Assembly: GCF_014843845.1 (NCBI RefSeq) | Contig: NZ_JHQS01000002.1 | Span: forward strand, 1-46,029 | Source: Mesorhizobium amorphae | GTDB taxonomy: Bacteria; Pseudomonadota; Alphaproteobacteria; Rhizobiales; Rhizobiaceae | Direction: 5' to 3' | Length of the DNA: 46,029 nt | In this document: piece after piece, positions 34,995 through 43,359 of the stretch | Layout of the letters: each line of letters begins with the position of its first letter | Numbering within the stretch: position 1 is the first letter of the stretch | Program-made: the position numbers and the translations under genes | Notes under the pieces: model-generated | Told to the model about the DNA's origin: nothing | Seen by the model: the letters and a program-made list of their open reading frames with translations, nothing else | Databases searched by the model: none

Positions 34995-36229
34995 GTTACT
35001 TTTGCCGGCAGGTGAGCTGGCGCATGGCGATCTTTCTGCATAAGCGTAGCGATGAGACTGATTTGCCGTGTTGCGACGCTTTCCATGCTGAATTGCGCAG
35101 CGACAGTTCGTATGGCGCGGCGCGCCATCGCATTGCGCTCGGCTTCCGATAGGCCAAGCGCGCGAAGCAGGAGCCCGCCATACTCCACATGCGAGCGAGC
35201 CAAAAAGCCGCTGCGCTCATGCTCCACAATATCGGACGCACCGCTGACATCGGTGATGATCGGGACCACACCGCAACTCATGGCCTCGAGCAGGGCGTTT
35301 GACATGCCTTCCGACACCGAGGTGGAAAGATAGAAGTCAGCCTTCCACAGGAATGGAAAGACATCTTCGACCGCGCCGGCGAATTTGACCCTGCCGGAAA
35401 GGCCCAACCGCACCGTCTGTTCCTCGAGCGCGGCGCGACACTGGCCATCGCCTAGGACGGTGAGTTGCGCCTGCGCCTCGGCGGGAAGGGCCGCGAACGC
35501 GTCGATCATGTGCTCGAGGCATTTTTCCGGCTCGATGCGGCCAAGGCAAATGAAGCGTCGGGTGCCATCTGTGCTCGGCTGGCGGCGCGGCTTGTGGGGC
35601 AGATCAATCCCATTTGGAATCATGTGAATGCGATCCGCCTCGATGCCATGTCGCTTCAGGTCACCTGCGATTTGGCGGCTATTGGCGATGAAGGCCGTGA
35701 CGTGCCGTTTGATCACGGACGACGCCCAGCGACCGACAATTTTCTTTTCGCGCACAACATCGAGATCGAAACATCGTCCGCCGCGGCCCATTTTTGCGAG
35801 AACGGGCTTGCGCAGGAGGGCCCCTGCCAATGCCGCCGGAAGGGCGTGAAGTCGGGCATGGATGATATGCACAACATCGAATTCGTCGCGACGGCGCAGC
35901 ATCCAGATCACAAGCTGGACACACCACGACAGGAACGACAGCATATGCCGCCCGCCCAAATTCGGCGCGGCATGCAAGCGAAGGCGCTCGATGGGCACTC
36001 CGTCGATGGCGGACCGTTTCGGCGTCGAGTGTGACAATCTGGGTGCCAAAATGGTTACGGAGACGCCCCTTTCGATCAGCACCCGAGCAAATCGTCGCGT
36101 CTGTTGCTCGGCGCCGCCATATGACTCCGGAAAATAGGTGGAGAGCACGAGCAAAATGCGTATGCTGTGAAGGGCTTCGGCTCGCGGGGTAATCATCGGG
36201 TGAGCAGAGGCAACTTCTGTTACATTCAT
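34991..36229 (-). CDS. Family 4 glycosyltransferase
   Basis: 412 residues. STYFPESYGGAEQQTRRFAR is the GT-B N-terminal loop, and FICLGRIEPEKCLEHMIDAF plus VSEGMSNALLEAMSCGVVP form the donor site with the two glutamates. The first 20 residues are likely a disordered lead. The start is ATG 36229. ATGA overlap couples it to the sulfotransferase, implying that the two act on the same residue. Confidence 0.9.
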   Translation of the reverse strand: MNVTEVASAHPMITPRAEALHSIRILLVLSTYFPESYGGAEQQTRRFARVLIERGVSVTILAPRLSHSTPKRSAIDGVPIERLRLHAAPNLGGRHMLSFLSWCVQLVIWMLRRRDEFDVVHIIHARLHALPAALAGALLRKPVLAKMGRGGRCFDLDVVREKKIVGRWASSVIKRHVTAFIANSRQIAGDLKRHGIEADRIHMIPNGIDLPHKPRRQPSTDGTRRFICLGRIEPEKCLEHMIDAFAALPAEAQAQLTVLGDGQCRAALEEQTVRLGLSGRVKFAGAVEDVFPFLWKADFYLSTSVSEGMSNALLEAMSCGVVPIITDVSGASDIVEHERSGFLARSHVEYGGLLLRALGLSEAERNAMARRAIRTVAAQFSMESVATRQISLIATLMQKDRHAPAHLPAKVT

Positions 36230-36290
36230 ATCAATCCACCGAATTTACCGCCAACAAATCCGGCAATCTGCCCGATTTCTGTAGGGCACT

Positions 36291-37643
36291 TCATCGCGGA
36301 AGCGCCAGATTTCGAACAGGAGGCCTAGTCGACGCTCCCTTGCTCGCCAGATGCTGGTTGAGAGCCTGGCGGTAAATGGAGTCGATCCGCTTGCCAATGC
36401 GATTGGCGTCCCAGTTCGAAAGATCCGTCGCTGCGGCACCTCGGGCGAGGCAAGCCAGTCTTTCGCGATCCTTCAGGAGGGCGGCCGTGGCGTCGGCCAT
36501 GGCGTCCAAGTCGTCCGAGGGTGTGATCACGCTATTGGTCCCAGGACGGAGCACTTCGCGAAGACCTGGCAGATCGCAAGCGACGCAAGGCTTGCCGCCG
36601 GCGAGATATTGCATGAGCACGCGGGGCAATCCCTCCCGTATGGAACAGAGCAGGCAGAGATCCGCGAGTGCGATCAGCCGCTCGGGGTCGTCGCGATAAC
36701 CGGCAAAGACCACTCGGCGTTGGAGCCCCAGCCGGTTGACTTGCAATTCGGCGATCGAACGAAGCGGCCCATCGCCTGCAAGCACAAGTACCGTGTCGGG
36801 TAAGCGGGCGGCGATTTTCTTGAAAACCTCTAGAAATTCCGCGTGTCGCTTGCGTTGCTCGAATGCCGCAATCATCAAGAGCACAGGCGGGCGCGGCGCG
36901 TCCGGTGTCAAGCGCAACAACTCACGCCAATCGGCAGGCGGACTGGCGTTGCGAAAGCGATCGAGATCGAATCCGGAATAGACGACATAATGCTCGTCAG
37001 CACGTCCCACTCCCGCGCTCATGCATAAGTCACGGATGCCCTCGCTCACACTGATGAATGCACTGGTAACTGGCGCCGCCAGTTTTTCCAAGGCGAGATA
37101 GGTGAGCCGCTCGGCGACGCCGACATTGACAAAAGGCACGATATGCACGCCATGAATGATCACTGGAACCCTCGCCGCCCATGCTGCGAAACGGCCGAGA
37201 ATACCTGCCTTGCTAGTATGCGTATGTACGATGTCGGCATTCAAGGCGCGGAATCTCCGGGTAAGCGCCAACAATGCCCTCACGTCGGAGGCAGGCGAAA
37301 TGGACCGGGTCAAGTCGGGGATGCCAATGAGCTCCACCCGCGGGTCTACTTTAGCTAAAATTTCTGGGTGAACCGCCTCGCCGTGCAGCAGGAAAACATC
37401 GTGTCCTCGTTGCGCGGCCCAATTGCAGGAATAGACGGTATTCTCATCAGCGCCGCCATTGATGAGACGAGTAATGACATGAGCGATACGCAGTCGATGC
37501 GCCGCGTCAATTTTGCCTTCCGCATTCCGTGATTTCAAATCGCCGCTACCGGGCTCAATCCATCCGATGGTGGCGCTGCCCCCCCGGGCGCCCTTTTGGT
37601 TTGCTGACCTCCCGATAGCGGTGATAGTGCGTTGGAGTGGCAT
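36291..37643 (-). CDS. Family 4 glycosyltransferase
   Basis: 450 residues from ATG 37643, with GAGGA at about 7 bases upstream. The longer frame from 37721 runs into the conserved promoter element and is rejected. Residues 50-75 read LRIAHVITRLINGGADENTV, the GT-B start, after a 50-residue basic lead. VLLMIAAFEQRKRHAEFLEV and REGLPRVLMQYLAGGKPCV are the donor site. The long lead is unusual for GT4 and may bind lipid. It heads the minus-strand run down to 31124. Confidence 0.9.
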   Translation of the reverse strand: MPLQRTITAIGRSANQKGARGGSATIGWIEPGSGDLKSRNAEGKIDAAHRLRIAHVITRLINGGADENTVYSCNWAAQRGHDVFLLHGEAVHPEILAKVDPRVELIGIPDLTRSISPASDVRALLALTRRFRALNADIVHTHTSKAGILGRFAAWAARVPVIIHGVHIVPFVNVGVAERLTYLALEKLAAPVTSAFISVSEGIRDLCMSAGVGRADEHYVVYSGFDLDRFRNASPPADWRELLRLTPDAPRPPVLLMIAAFEQRKRHAEFLEVFKKIAARLPDTVLVLAGDGPLRSIAELQVNRLGLQRRVVFAGYRDDPERLIALADLCLLCSIREGLPRVLMQYLAGGKPCVACDLPGLREVLRPGTNSVITPSDDLDAMADATAALLKDRERLACLARGAAATDLSNWDANRIGKRIDSIYRQALNQHLASKGASTRPPVRNLALPR

Positions 37644-37660
37644 GTCACGTCCTCGGTAAG

Positions 37661-37940
37661 TGCATGCCGTATGGAGACAAACCCTGACTCCTGGCCCACC
37701 CCGTCTCTCTTGGGGTCGCACCTCTCCTATCCATAAGGACAGGTTCCAAACGGCTTTCAGTTGGTCAGATTTGATTCATGTTTTAGACGTCGCACAGACG
37801 TGTCGCTGTTACCGCGGGCACAGCCGGGAGCCTATTCGTCGTATAGTTATGCGCGATACTTTTCTCCTTTGCCGCGCTTGTGTGAAGTCGGACCGGACTC
37901 GTTCGAAGAGGCAGTCAAGGCAACGGGATGTGCCTCGCAT
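37661..37940. promoter_or_regulatory. Divergent promoter region, copy A of a duplicated ~300-bp element
   Basis: Non-coding region between GT4 (minus) and GMC oxidoreductase (plus). It shares ordered blocks with 43041-43359: TGCATGCCGYATRGAGACAA at 37661-37680; a 28-bp block at 37749-37776 (AACGGCTTYCAGT... to TTTGATT); a 26-bp block at 37798-37823 (ACGTGTCGCTGTTACC... to CACAG); and GTCGGA...GTTC...AAGGCAA at about 37888-37923. Spacing between blocks is nearly the same in both copies. It likely binds a common regulator. Confidence 0.7.
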
Positions 37941-39482
37941 ATGAATTCGCTTCTGGATGTGACGACAACCGAGTTGACGTGCCAAGCCTGCGTCATTGGT
38001 TCCGGACCCGCCGGAGCGCTCGTTGCCCTCCCCCTCGCCGAACGGGGGATGGATGTGATCCTGGTGGAGGCGGGAAACCTGGATCCGACACCACTTTCAT
38101 CTGCGCCCCTGGCGCAACTCGACGTCGATGGTGCGGTTGATCTGTCTTACGCCCAAGCTTTGCAGCTCGGCGGATCTTCAAATCTTTGGGCCGGTCGCGT
38201 GGCGAGAATGGACGAGGCAGATTTCGTGGAAAGGCCGGACATTGGTGCACCGGCTTGGCCATTTCCGCTGTCCGAACTTTCTCCATACTACGAGCGTGCG
38301 TTGGACATCTTGTGTATGCCTAGTTCCGAACACTACAACGAATTGCCACGCATGCCTCGTAGCTGGAAGACGTTCGCGGCGAGCGATCGGGTTGACATAA
38401 AATATCTCATGTGGTCGCGACCGGCCTTCAAAGTCGCCGAGCTCGTGACAAAATCCGACGGAAATCTCGCCAATCTACGGGTTCTGACTGACGCTCCCGT
38501 GTTCGACGTCACACCTAATGGAGATCGGCGGACTATCGAAAGCGTCACCGTCGGTCGTCGGCAAAACCACAAAAGAATCAAAGCTCAGGTGTTTGTTCTC
38601 GCCGCCGGTGGGATCGAAACCACTCGGCTCTTGCTGGGCTATGCGCGCCGTCACTGGAGGGATGAAGAGGGGGCAATCGGTCGATATTTCTCGACGCATC
38701 CCAAGGCGGACTTGGCCGTCCTACGGGCTAAACAACCGGTCAGTGCGGAGCATCCGTTGTTTCGAGAAGCTACGAGCAACGGGGTGCAGGTACGAGCGGG
38801 TATCGGGCTCTCCACGGCTACGCAAATCTCCATCGGCACATTGAACCATTGCGCGCGTCTCTACCCCATTGCCGAATACAAGGCCGAAAAGGTCTTCGAG
38901 TCTATTAAGAGCGCCGCATTCCGAGGCGCGCCGATCGTGAATCGAAGCGCCAGGTTACGACGTCTTCTGATCGCCTCGGGCAAAATGGCGTTTGACCGCC
39001 TAGGACAGGCTGCACGATTGCAGGCCAAAACACATGCCTTCGTGGTCCGATTGAACTTGGATCAGCATTCGAACGCCGAGAACAGGCTGACCCTTTCCGA
39101 GGACTGCGATCGGGAAGGGCGCCAGCTGCTCAACCTGAGATGGCGATATGATCTAGCGGATCGCAGGTCGGCTATGACCTTTCTCGACATGTTGAATCGC
39201 TTCCTTCGTGCACATGATGTTGGCCACCTCGATTACTCTTCCCTTCGCGATTCGGATTCCTGGCCCCTCACAGCTGTTCACTCGCATTTCCTGGGTACTA
39301 CGAGAATGAGCAACGATCCCCGCCAAGGAGTCGTCGACCAGAACTGCCGTGTCCACCGGTTGCACAATTTGTTTGTTGCCGGACCTTCCGTCTTTCCGCG
39401 ATACGGGAATGCCAATCCGTTCCTGACGATCGCCGCTCTATCCCTTCGATTGAGCGATCATTTGAGCCGTGTGCTGGACTGA
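37941..39482 (+). CDS. GMC-type FAD-dependent oxidoreductase
   Basis: 513 residues from ATG 37941 (MNSLLDVTTTELTCQACVIG). The FAD-binding GSGPAG (20-25) with ILVEAG, the middle LQLGGSSNLWAG, a C-terminal HFLGTTRMS and the closing NANPFLTIAALSLRLSDHL define the family. GMC members oxidise alcohols, sugars or choline. Here it may oxidise a sugar hydroxyl of a precursor or polymer; no signal sequence is visible, so a cytoplasmic site is likely. The longer frame from 37761 reads through the duplicated promoter element and is rejected. It is followed after 2 bases by the GT4 start. Confidence 0.88.
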   Translation: MNSLLDVTTTELTCQACVIGSGPAGALVALPLAERGMDVILVEAGNLDPTPLSSAPLAQLDVDGAVDLSYAQALQLGGSSNLWAGRVARMDEADFVERPDIGAPAWPFPLSELSPYYERALDILCMPSSEHYNELPRMPRSWKTFAASDRVDIKYLMWSRPAFKVAELVTKSDGNLANLRVLTDAPVFDVTPNGDRRTIESVTVGRRQNHKRIKAQVFVLAAGGIETTRLLLGYARRHWRDEEGAIGRYFSTHPKADLAVLRAKQPVSAEHPLFREATSNGVQVRAGIGLSTATQISIGTLNHCARLYPIAEYKAEKVFESIKSAAFRGAPIVNRSARLRRLLIASGKMAFDRLGQAARLQAKTHAFVVRLNLDQHSNAENRLTLSEDCDREGRQLLNLRWRYDLADRRSAMTFLDMLNRFLRAHDVGHLDYSSLRDSDSWPLTAVHSHFLGTTRMSNDPRQGVVDQNCRVHRLHNLFVAGPSVFPRYGNANPFLTIAALSLRLSDHLSRVLD

Positions 39483-39484
39483 GA

Positions 39485-40702
39485 GTGAGATCCGTGCGGA
39501 TAATGTACTTAACCGCGACGCCTATGCCGGGACCGCAGGCGCATACCGTCAATATCGCTAAGATGTGCAGCGCGTTCTCCGCTTCAGGTGCGGATGTGAC
39601 CCTCATTATCTCAGGTCGACTCCGTCGGCGACTGCAAGGCAAATTGGCAGAACACTACGGGCTGGAGCACGGCTTCAGGGTGTGGACCATAGGGCTTCGG
39701 CAGCCCAACTCCCGTTGGGTTATCATGTTTGGAGTTCTGCTGGCGCGTATCCTTCGCATTGACCTCGTGTATACGAGAGAGCCACGCTTCGCGCTGTGGC
39801 TTGCGCGTGCCGGATTTCCCACCGCGCTGGAATTGCATCACGACCATCTTTCATTTGGGCCAAAGTCCAAGGCCGCATTTGCGGCGCTGACGCAATATCC
39901 GCGCCTAAGGGGTTTGGTCGCCATTTCTCAAGCAATTGCCGACGCGGTACTCAAGGATTTTCCCTCTCTCGCATCCAAGATCATCGTGGCTGCTGACGGC
40001 GCCGACGCAACGATATCTCCTCCCCAACCGATCGAGGCGCCGTCGCGTTCAAAGCTCTTGGTCGGATATGTCGGACACCTTTACCCCGGCAAGGGCATGG
40101 AGATTATCGCCGATTTGGCACCTCTATGTCCGTGGGCCCATTTCGACATTGTGGGTGGGCGCCGGGAAGATGTTCAGTATTGGAAGGAGCGGACAGCGAC
40201 ACTCCCCAATCTGACTTTGCATGGACCCCTGCCTCATGCTGCTGTTCCTGCCAAGCTTGCTCATTTCGATGTCGTCCTGGCGCCGTACAAGCGTTCCGTA
40301 ATTGTGTCTAGCGGCCGCATGGATGTGGCGTCATGGATGTCTCCGCTGAAAATATTCGAGTACATGGCCTCGGAGAAAGCCATCATCGCTTCGGATTTGC
40401 CTGTCTTGCGCGAAATCCTGACCGACGGCGTTACCGCACTGCTCTGCGATCCTGATGATGTCAGATCCTGGGCGGCAGCGCTCGAGCACCTTGCTCAGGA
40501 TCCCGCAGAACGACGACGCTTGGGGCGCTCCGCGCGCGAGCTCCTGCTATCGGGCTATACTTGGAAACAGCGTGCGGAGAAGATCCTAATCGCCCTGGGT
40601 ATGGTGGCAGCGCCAATACCACTGGATTGCAAATCCGCGCAAGAGATTGGACATAGTGCGCACGCAAGGAAGTCACTTCACCACCACCGCCTGCAGGTTT
40701 GA
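39485..40702 (+). CDS. Family 4 glycosyltransferase (paralogue of 32604)
   Basis: 405 residues. GTG 39485 is 2 bases after the GMC stop; GTG 39494 or ATG 39503 are possible starts as well. VGYVGHLYPGKGMEII, VLAPYKRSV, WMSPLKIFEYMASEKAI and SDLPVLREIL repeat the blocks of the GT4 at 32604. The N-terminal acceptor half differs. It is on the plus strand with the GMC enzyme, so the pair may add or oxidise one sugar. It overlaps the convergent methyltransferase by 30 bases. Confidence 0.9.
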   Translation: MRSVRIMYLTATPMPGPQAHTVNIAKMCSAFSASGADVTLIISGRLRRRLQGKLAEHYGLEHGFRVWTIGLRQPNSRWVIMFGVLLARILRIDLVYTREPRFALWLARAGFPTALELHHDHLSFGPKSKAAFAALTQYPRLRGLVAISQAIADAVLKDFPSLASKIIVAADGADATISPPQPIEAPSRSKLLVGYVGHLYPGKGMEIIADLAPLCPWAHFDIVGGRREDVQYWKERTATLPNLTLHGPLPHAAVPAKLAHFDVVLAPYKRSVIVSSGRMDVASWMSPLKIFEYMASEKAIIASDLPVLREILTDGVTALLCDPDDVRSWAAALEHLAQDPAERRRLGRSARELLLSGYTWKQRAEKILIALGMVAAPIPLDCKSAQEIGHSAHARKSLHHHRLQV

Positions 40703-41422
40703 CGGCAACATGGAGTCGATTCGGCTTCGCTCATCCAGGAATTGACGCGTCTCGTACTGTCTCACCACAAAGACGTCCAAGACCCTGATGGTATGAAACA
40801 AGAGCTCGATAAAAGGCCGGGCGAGCGGGAAAATGTCACATTGCAAGTGAATGCGCTGGATCAGAATTCCGATCGTTTCAAAGGGTTGGCTCGAGCCGCG
40901 GAGCATATCGAACCGCGTCCAATCCTTGAACAGCAGCTTGAAGCCATAGGGGGTGAAATGGAAAAAGTTGTCCGGGCATTCATGGAATGAAAACACCGCG
41001 CTCGCGGAAATGACAAGACGACCGCCAGGCTCAAGAATGCGCCTCATATCCGCGACGATGCGTTCGGGATCGGGTATGTGCTCGAGAAGGCCCGTGCAGA
41101 CGATGACGGGATAGCTTTCCGAAGCGATCTTGCTCAAATCCCGGTAGTACAAATCGACATGCATGTCCGCCGGTTTGTCGGGTCGCTTCGTGACGGTGAA
41201 TGCGTTGGGGAAATGGGGCTTGTAGTCGACGTCTTCGGAATGGATCACCAGCGTCCGCTCAGCGGTCGCAAATTCGCGACACAGTCGGTCCAGATTCTTG
41301 GTCGACAATTTCCTCTTGGTGAACGTGAAGCGATAGAGACGTCTGCGGACTCGTTTCCATAAAGTCGGCGCCTGCGCAGCAGGATTCTGAACCCCGGCTA
41401 TATGCTCGACGTCGGACACCAT
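40673..41422 (-). CDS. Class I SAM-dependent methyltransferase
   Basis: 249 residues from ATG 41422, with an ACGGAGAG ribosome site; the longer frame from 41545 is less likely. The SAM-domain features are weak at motif I but VIVCTGLLEHIPDPERIVAD, RRILEPGGRLVISASAVFS and FFHFTPYGFKLLF are typical of type-11/23 enzymes near EPS genes. It should methylate a sugar. The next gene upstream (41580) is on the same strand, 157 bases away. Confidence 0.85.
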   Translation of the reverse strand: MVSDVEHIAGVQNPAAQAPTLWKRVRRRLYRFTFTKRKLSTKNLDRLCREFATAERTLVIHSEDVDYKPHFPNAFTVTKRPDKPADMHVDLYYRDLSKIASESYPVIVCTGLLEHIPDPERIVADMRRILEPGGRLVISASAVFSFHECPDNFFHFTPYGFKLLFKDWTRFDMLRGSSQPFETIGILIQRIHLQCDIFPLARPFIELLFHTIRVLDVFVVRQYETRQFLDERSRIDSMLPSNLQAVVVK

Positions 41423-41579
41423 CAGCTCTCCGTTGCCGCACAAAACTATAAAACTTACACGAAAGAGAGGGCCATGCGGACGGCTCGCAATGGGCTGGCT
41501 CTGGTGTGGGCGCACATAAGCCAGGCGAGCGGCGGCCAATCGCATCGAACCATGGAGAGCCCTGAGAAGGTGCTATACA

Positions 41580-43031
41580 TCAATAGACATCACGATCCGA
41601 AAGCAACAGCCAAGCGGTCGTCCAAATTATCTTAAGATCGAGCCGCACGCTCCAGGACTTTATGTACCAGAGATCATGCTCAACGCGTTTTTCCATCCGC
41701 CACAGCTCCTTCGTCTCCCCTCGGAAGCCGTTGATCTGAGCCCAGCCTGTCAAACCGGGTTTCACACGATGGCGATAAGCATAGCTCTCAATAATCTTGC
41801 TATAGGTGTCGTCATGAGCGACGGCGTGGGGTCGCGGGCCTACCAGGGACATTTCTCCCCGAAGCACGTTGAACAATTGCGGCAACTCGTCGATGTTTGA
41901 CCGGCGCAATATACGGCCAAGTCGGGTAACTCGCCCATCATTACGCTGAGCTTGGCGAATTTTCGTACCGTTCTCCTGCACGGTCATCGATCGGAACTTG
42001 TAAATATTGAATGGGTTGCCACAAAAACCTCGCCGCGTCTGCTGGAACAGCACTGGGCGACCGTTCTCGAGCGCTATGGCACATGCGACTACGGCCATCA
42101 ACGGAGACAGGAACAGCAGTAGCAGTGATGCAAGGACAATGTCGAACAACCGCTTCAGCAAGCGTTCGGCAGGTCTCAAAGGCGCGCGCTGGACTTCGAA
42201 GGCTCGCTGCCAGCCGGTGTGCAGGGGACATCCGGCCAGAATCTTATCTGTGTGGGCGTCAGCGAAAAGATAGATCGGCAGCGGCAGGCGGGACAATTCC
42301 TCCAGGGTGCGTTTGATCAACTTCCGCTGATCCCACGAGCAAAACAGATAAACTGCCCCATATGGATCAAAGCGGAAAGCAGCCTGTGCAGCTGCGACGC
42401 CGGCGCGCACCGATTGTGCTGCGATCATGCCATTACGGTTCTCGATTTTCGAAACACCGCAAACCGCGATGCCCTGTTGCCCGAGCTTGCCAATTATCCC
42501 CTGTTCCATTCCAGGAACGCCAGCGTAAAACAGATACGCTGTGCGCAAGACGAGCTTCTCAGCGGCCAGAAGCCGTTTGAGCACACGCGCTAGAGCCAAG
42601 TGGCCAGGCAGCAGGATTGGAAATCCGGCCGCAAACGCCAGAGTCAAAGAGCCGCGCGAGAACGTCGACGTGGTCTTCGTGAGAAAGGCGATCCAGAGAA
42701 TTGCAAAGAAAGCGAACAACCACCCGGTGACGAGTGTTTTGATCACACGGTGATCGTCCAAGATGCCACTAACTGTATAGGCGCCTCTGGCAGCCATGAA
42801 TGCGACAAGCACTAGGCCGGCAGTAACGCTTAGATAAATCGTCTCCCAAATATCTGACGGACTCACGCCGAGGTGCCTATGATAGACCTCATTTGACGCA
42901 AGAAGTATCGTCTCTGCCAGGAGGAAATCAGCAGTTGCAAGAAACACGCAAACTGCTCCCATAGGAAGCCGTAGTGGTTCGCTGCTCCGCTTCAAGAACG
43001 CAAGCGACGCCTGGGTTGATGCATGCCGCAT
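41580..43031 (-). CDS. Polyprenyl-phosphate hexose-1-phosphate transferase (PssY/WbaP-like initiating enzyme)
   Basis: 483 residues from ATG 43031; another in-frame ATG at 43052 adds seven residues that repeat the next seven. The N-terminal half has about five membrane segments and a nucleotide-binding-like region; the C-terminal catalytic domain carries YKFRSMT, DELPQLFNVLRGEMSLVGP, RPHAVAHDD and KPGLTGWAQINGFRG. It should transfer a sugar phosphate onto undecaprenyl phosphate, the committed first step. It is the likely target of the ExoX-like repressor, in analogy to ExoY; this is inference. The promoter is the duplicated element B. Confidence 0.9.
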   Translation of the reverse strand: MRHASTQASLAFLKRSSEPLRLPMGAVCVFLATADFLLAETILLASNEVYHRHLGVSPSDIWETIYLSVTAGLVLVAFMAARGAYTVSGILDDHRVIKTLVTGWLFAFFAILWIAFLTKTTSTFSRGSLTLAFAAGFPILLPGHLALARVLKRLLAAEKLVLRTAYLFYAGVPGMEQGIIGKLGQQGIAVCGVSKIENRNGMIAAQSVRAGVAAAQAAFRFDPYGAVYLFCSWDQRKLIKRTLEELSRLPLPIYLFADAHTDKILAGCPLHTGWQRAFEVQRAPLRPAERLLKRLFDIVLASLLLLFLSPLMAVVACAIALENGRPVLFQQTRRGFCGNPFNIYKFRSMTVQENGTKIRQAQRNDGRVTRLGRILRRSNIDELPQLFNVLRGEMSLVGPRPHAVAHDDTYSKIIESYAYRHRVKPGLTGWAQINGFRGETKELWRMEKRVEHDLWYIKSWSVRLDLKIIWTTAWLLLSDRDVY

Positions 43032-43052
43032 CTGGGTTGGTGCATGCCGCAT
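43011..43052. repeat. Tandem 21-bp repeat spanning the start of the initiating transferase
   Basis: Two nearly identical 21-bp units, 43011-43031 and 43032-43052, each contain an ATGCGGCATGCA core on the minus strand and encode MRHASTQ and MRHAPTQ. The upstream unit is also the end of the conserved promoter element (TGCATGCCG). The duplication creates two in-frame start codons, so start choice is ambiguous. Confidence 0.8.
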
Positions 43053-43359
43053 AGAGACAAGCCCCCGAATCCTGTTGCGTCCCTTCTTGGGTCATGGCAG
43101 CACACGCCGTCCCAGAAAAAGGGGTTATCTCAACGGCTTCCAGTCGGTCAAATTTGATTTAATCTCTCTCAGAAACGTGTCGCTGTTACCCCGGGCACAG
43201 AGAGGTCACTATTTTGGTGGTATCCTAATATGCTAATGTGCTAATATTTCTGGCTAGCGCGTTTGCGCGAGAACGGCTCGGAGTCGGATCCGTTCTTGGG
43301 TAGTGAAGGCAATGCTTTAGGGACCGGGGCGCTTTACCCTTATCAAGGGGGCGGGAGCC
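43041..43359. promoter_or_regulatory. Divergent promoter region, copy B of the duplicated element
   Basis: Between the initiating transferase (minus) and the Crp/Fnr gene (plus). Shared blocks with copy A: 43041-43060, 43132-43159, 43175-43200 and about 43279-43315. The second block includes the perfect palindrome TCAAATTTGA (43148-43157; imperfect in copy A). Copy B also has three 8-bp tandem units of CTAATRTK type at 43225-43248, absent in A. A Crp/Fnr-type regulator encoded next door is a natural candidate binder. Confidence 0.7.

Noticed and set aside
37761..37940. 60-residue N-terminal extension of the GMC oxidoreductase
   Set aside because: The DNA is homologous to a non-coding promoter region at 43.1-43.36 kb and the family start is at 37941.
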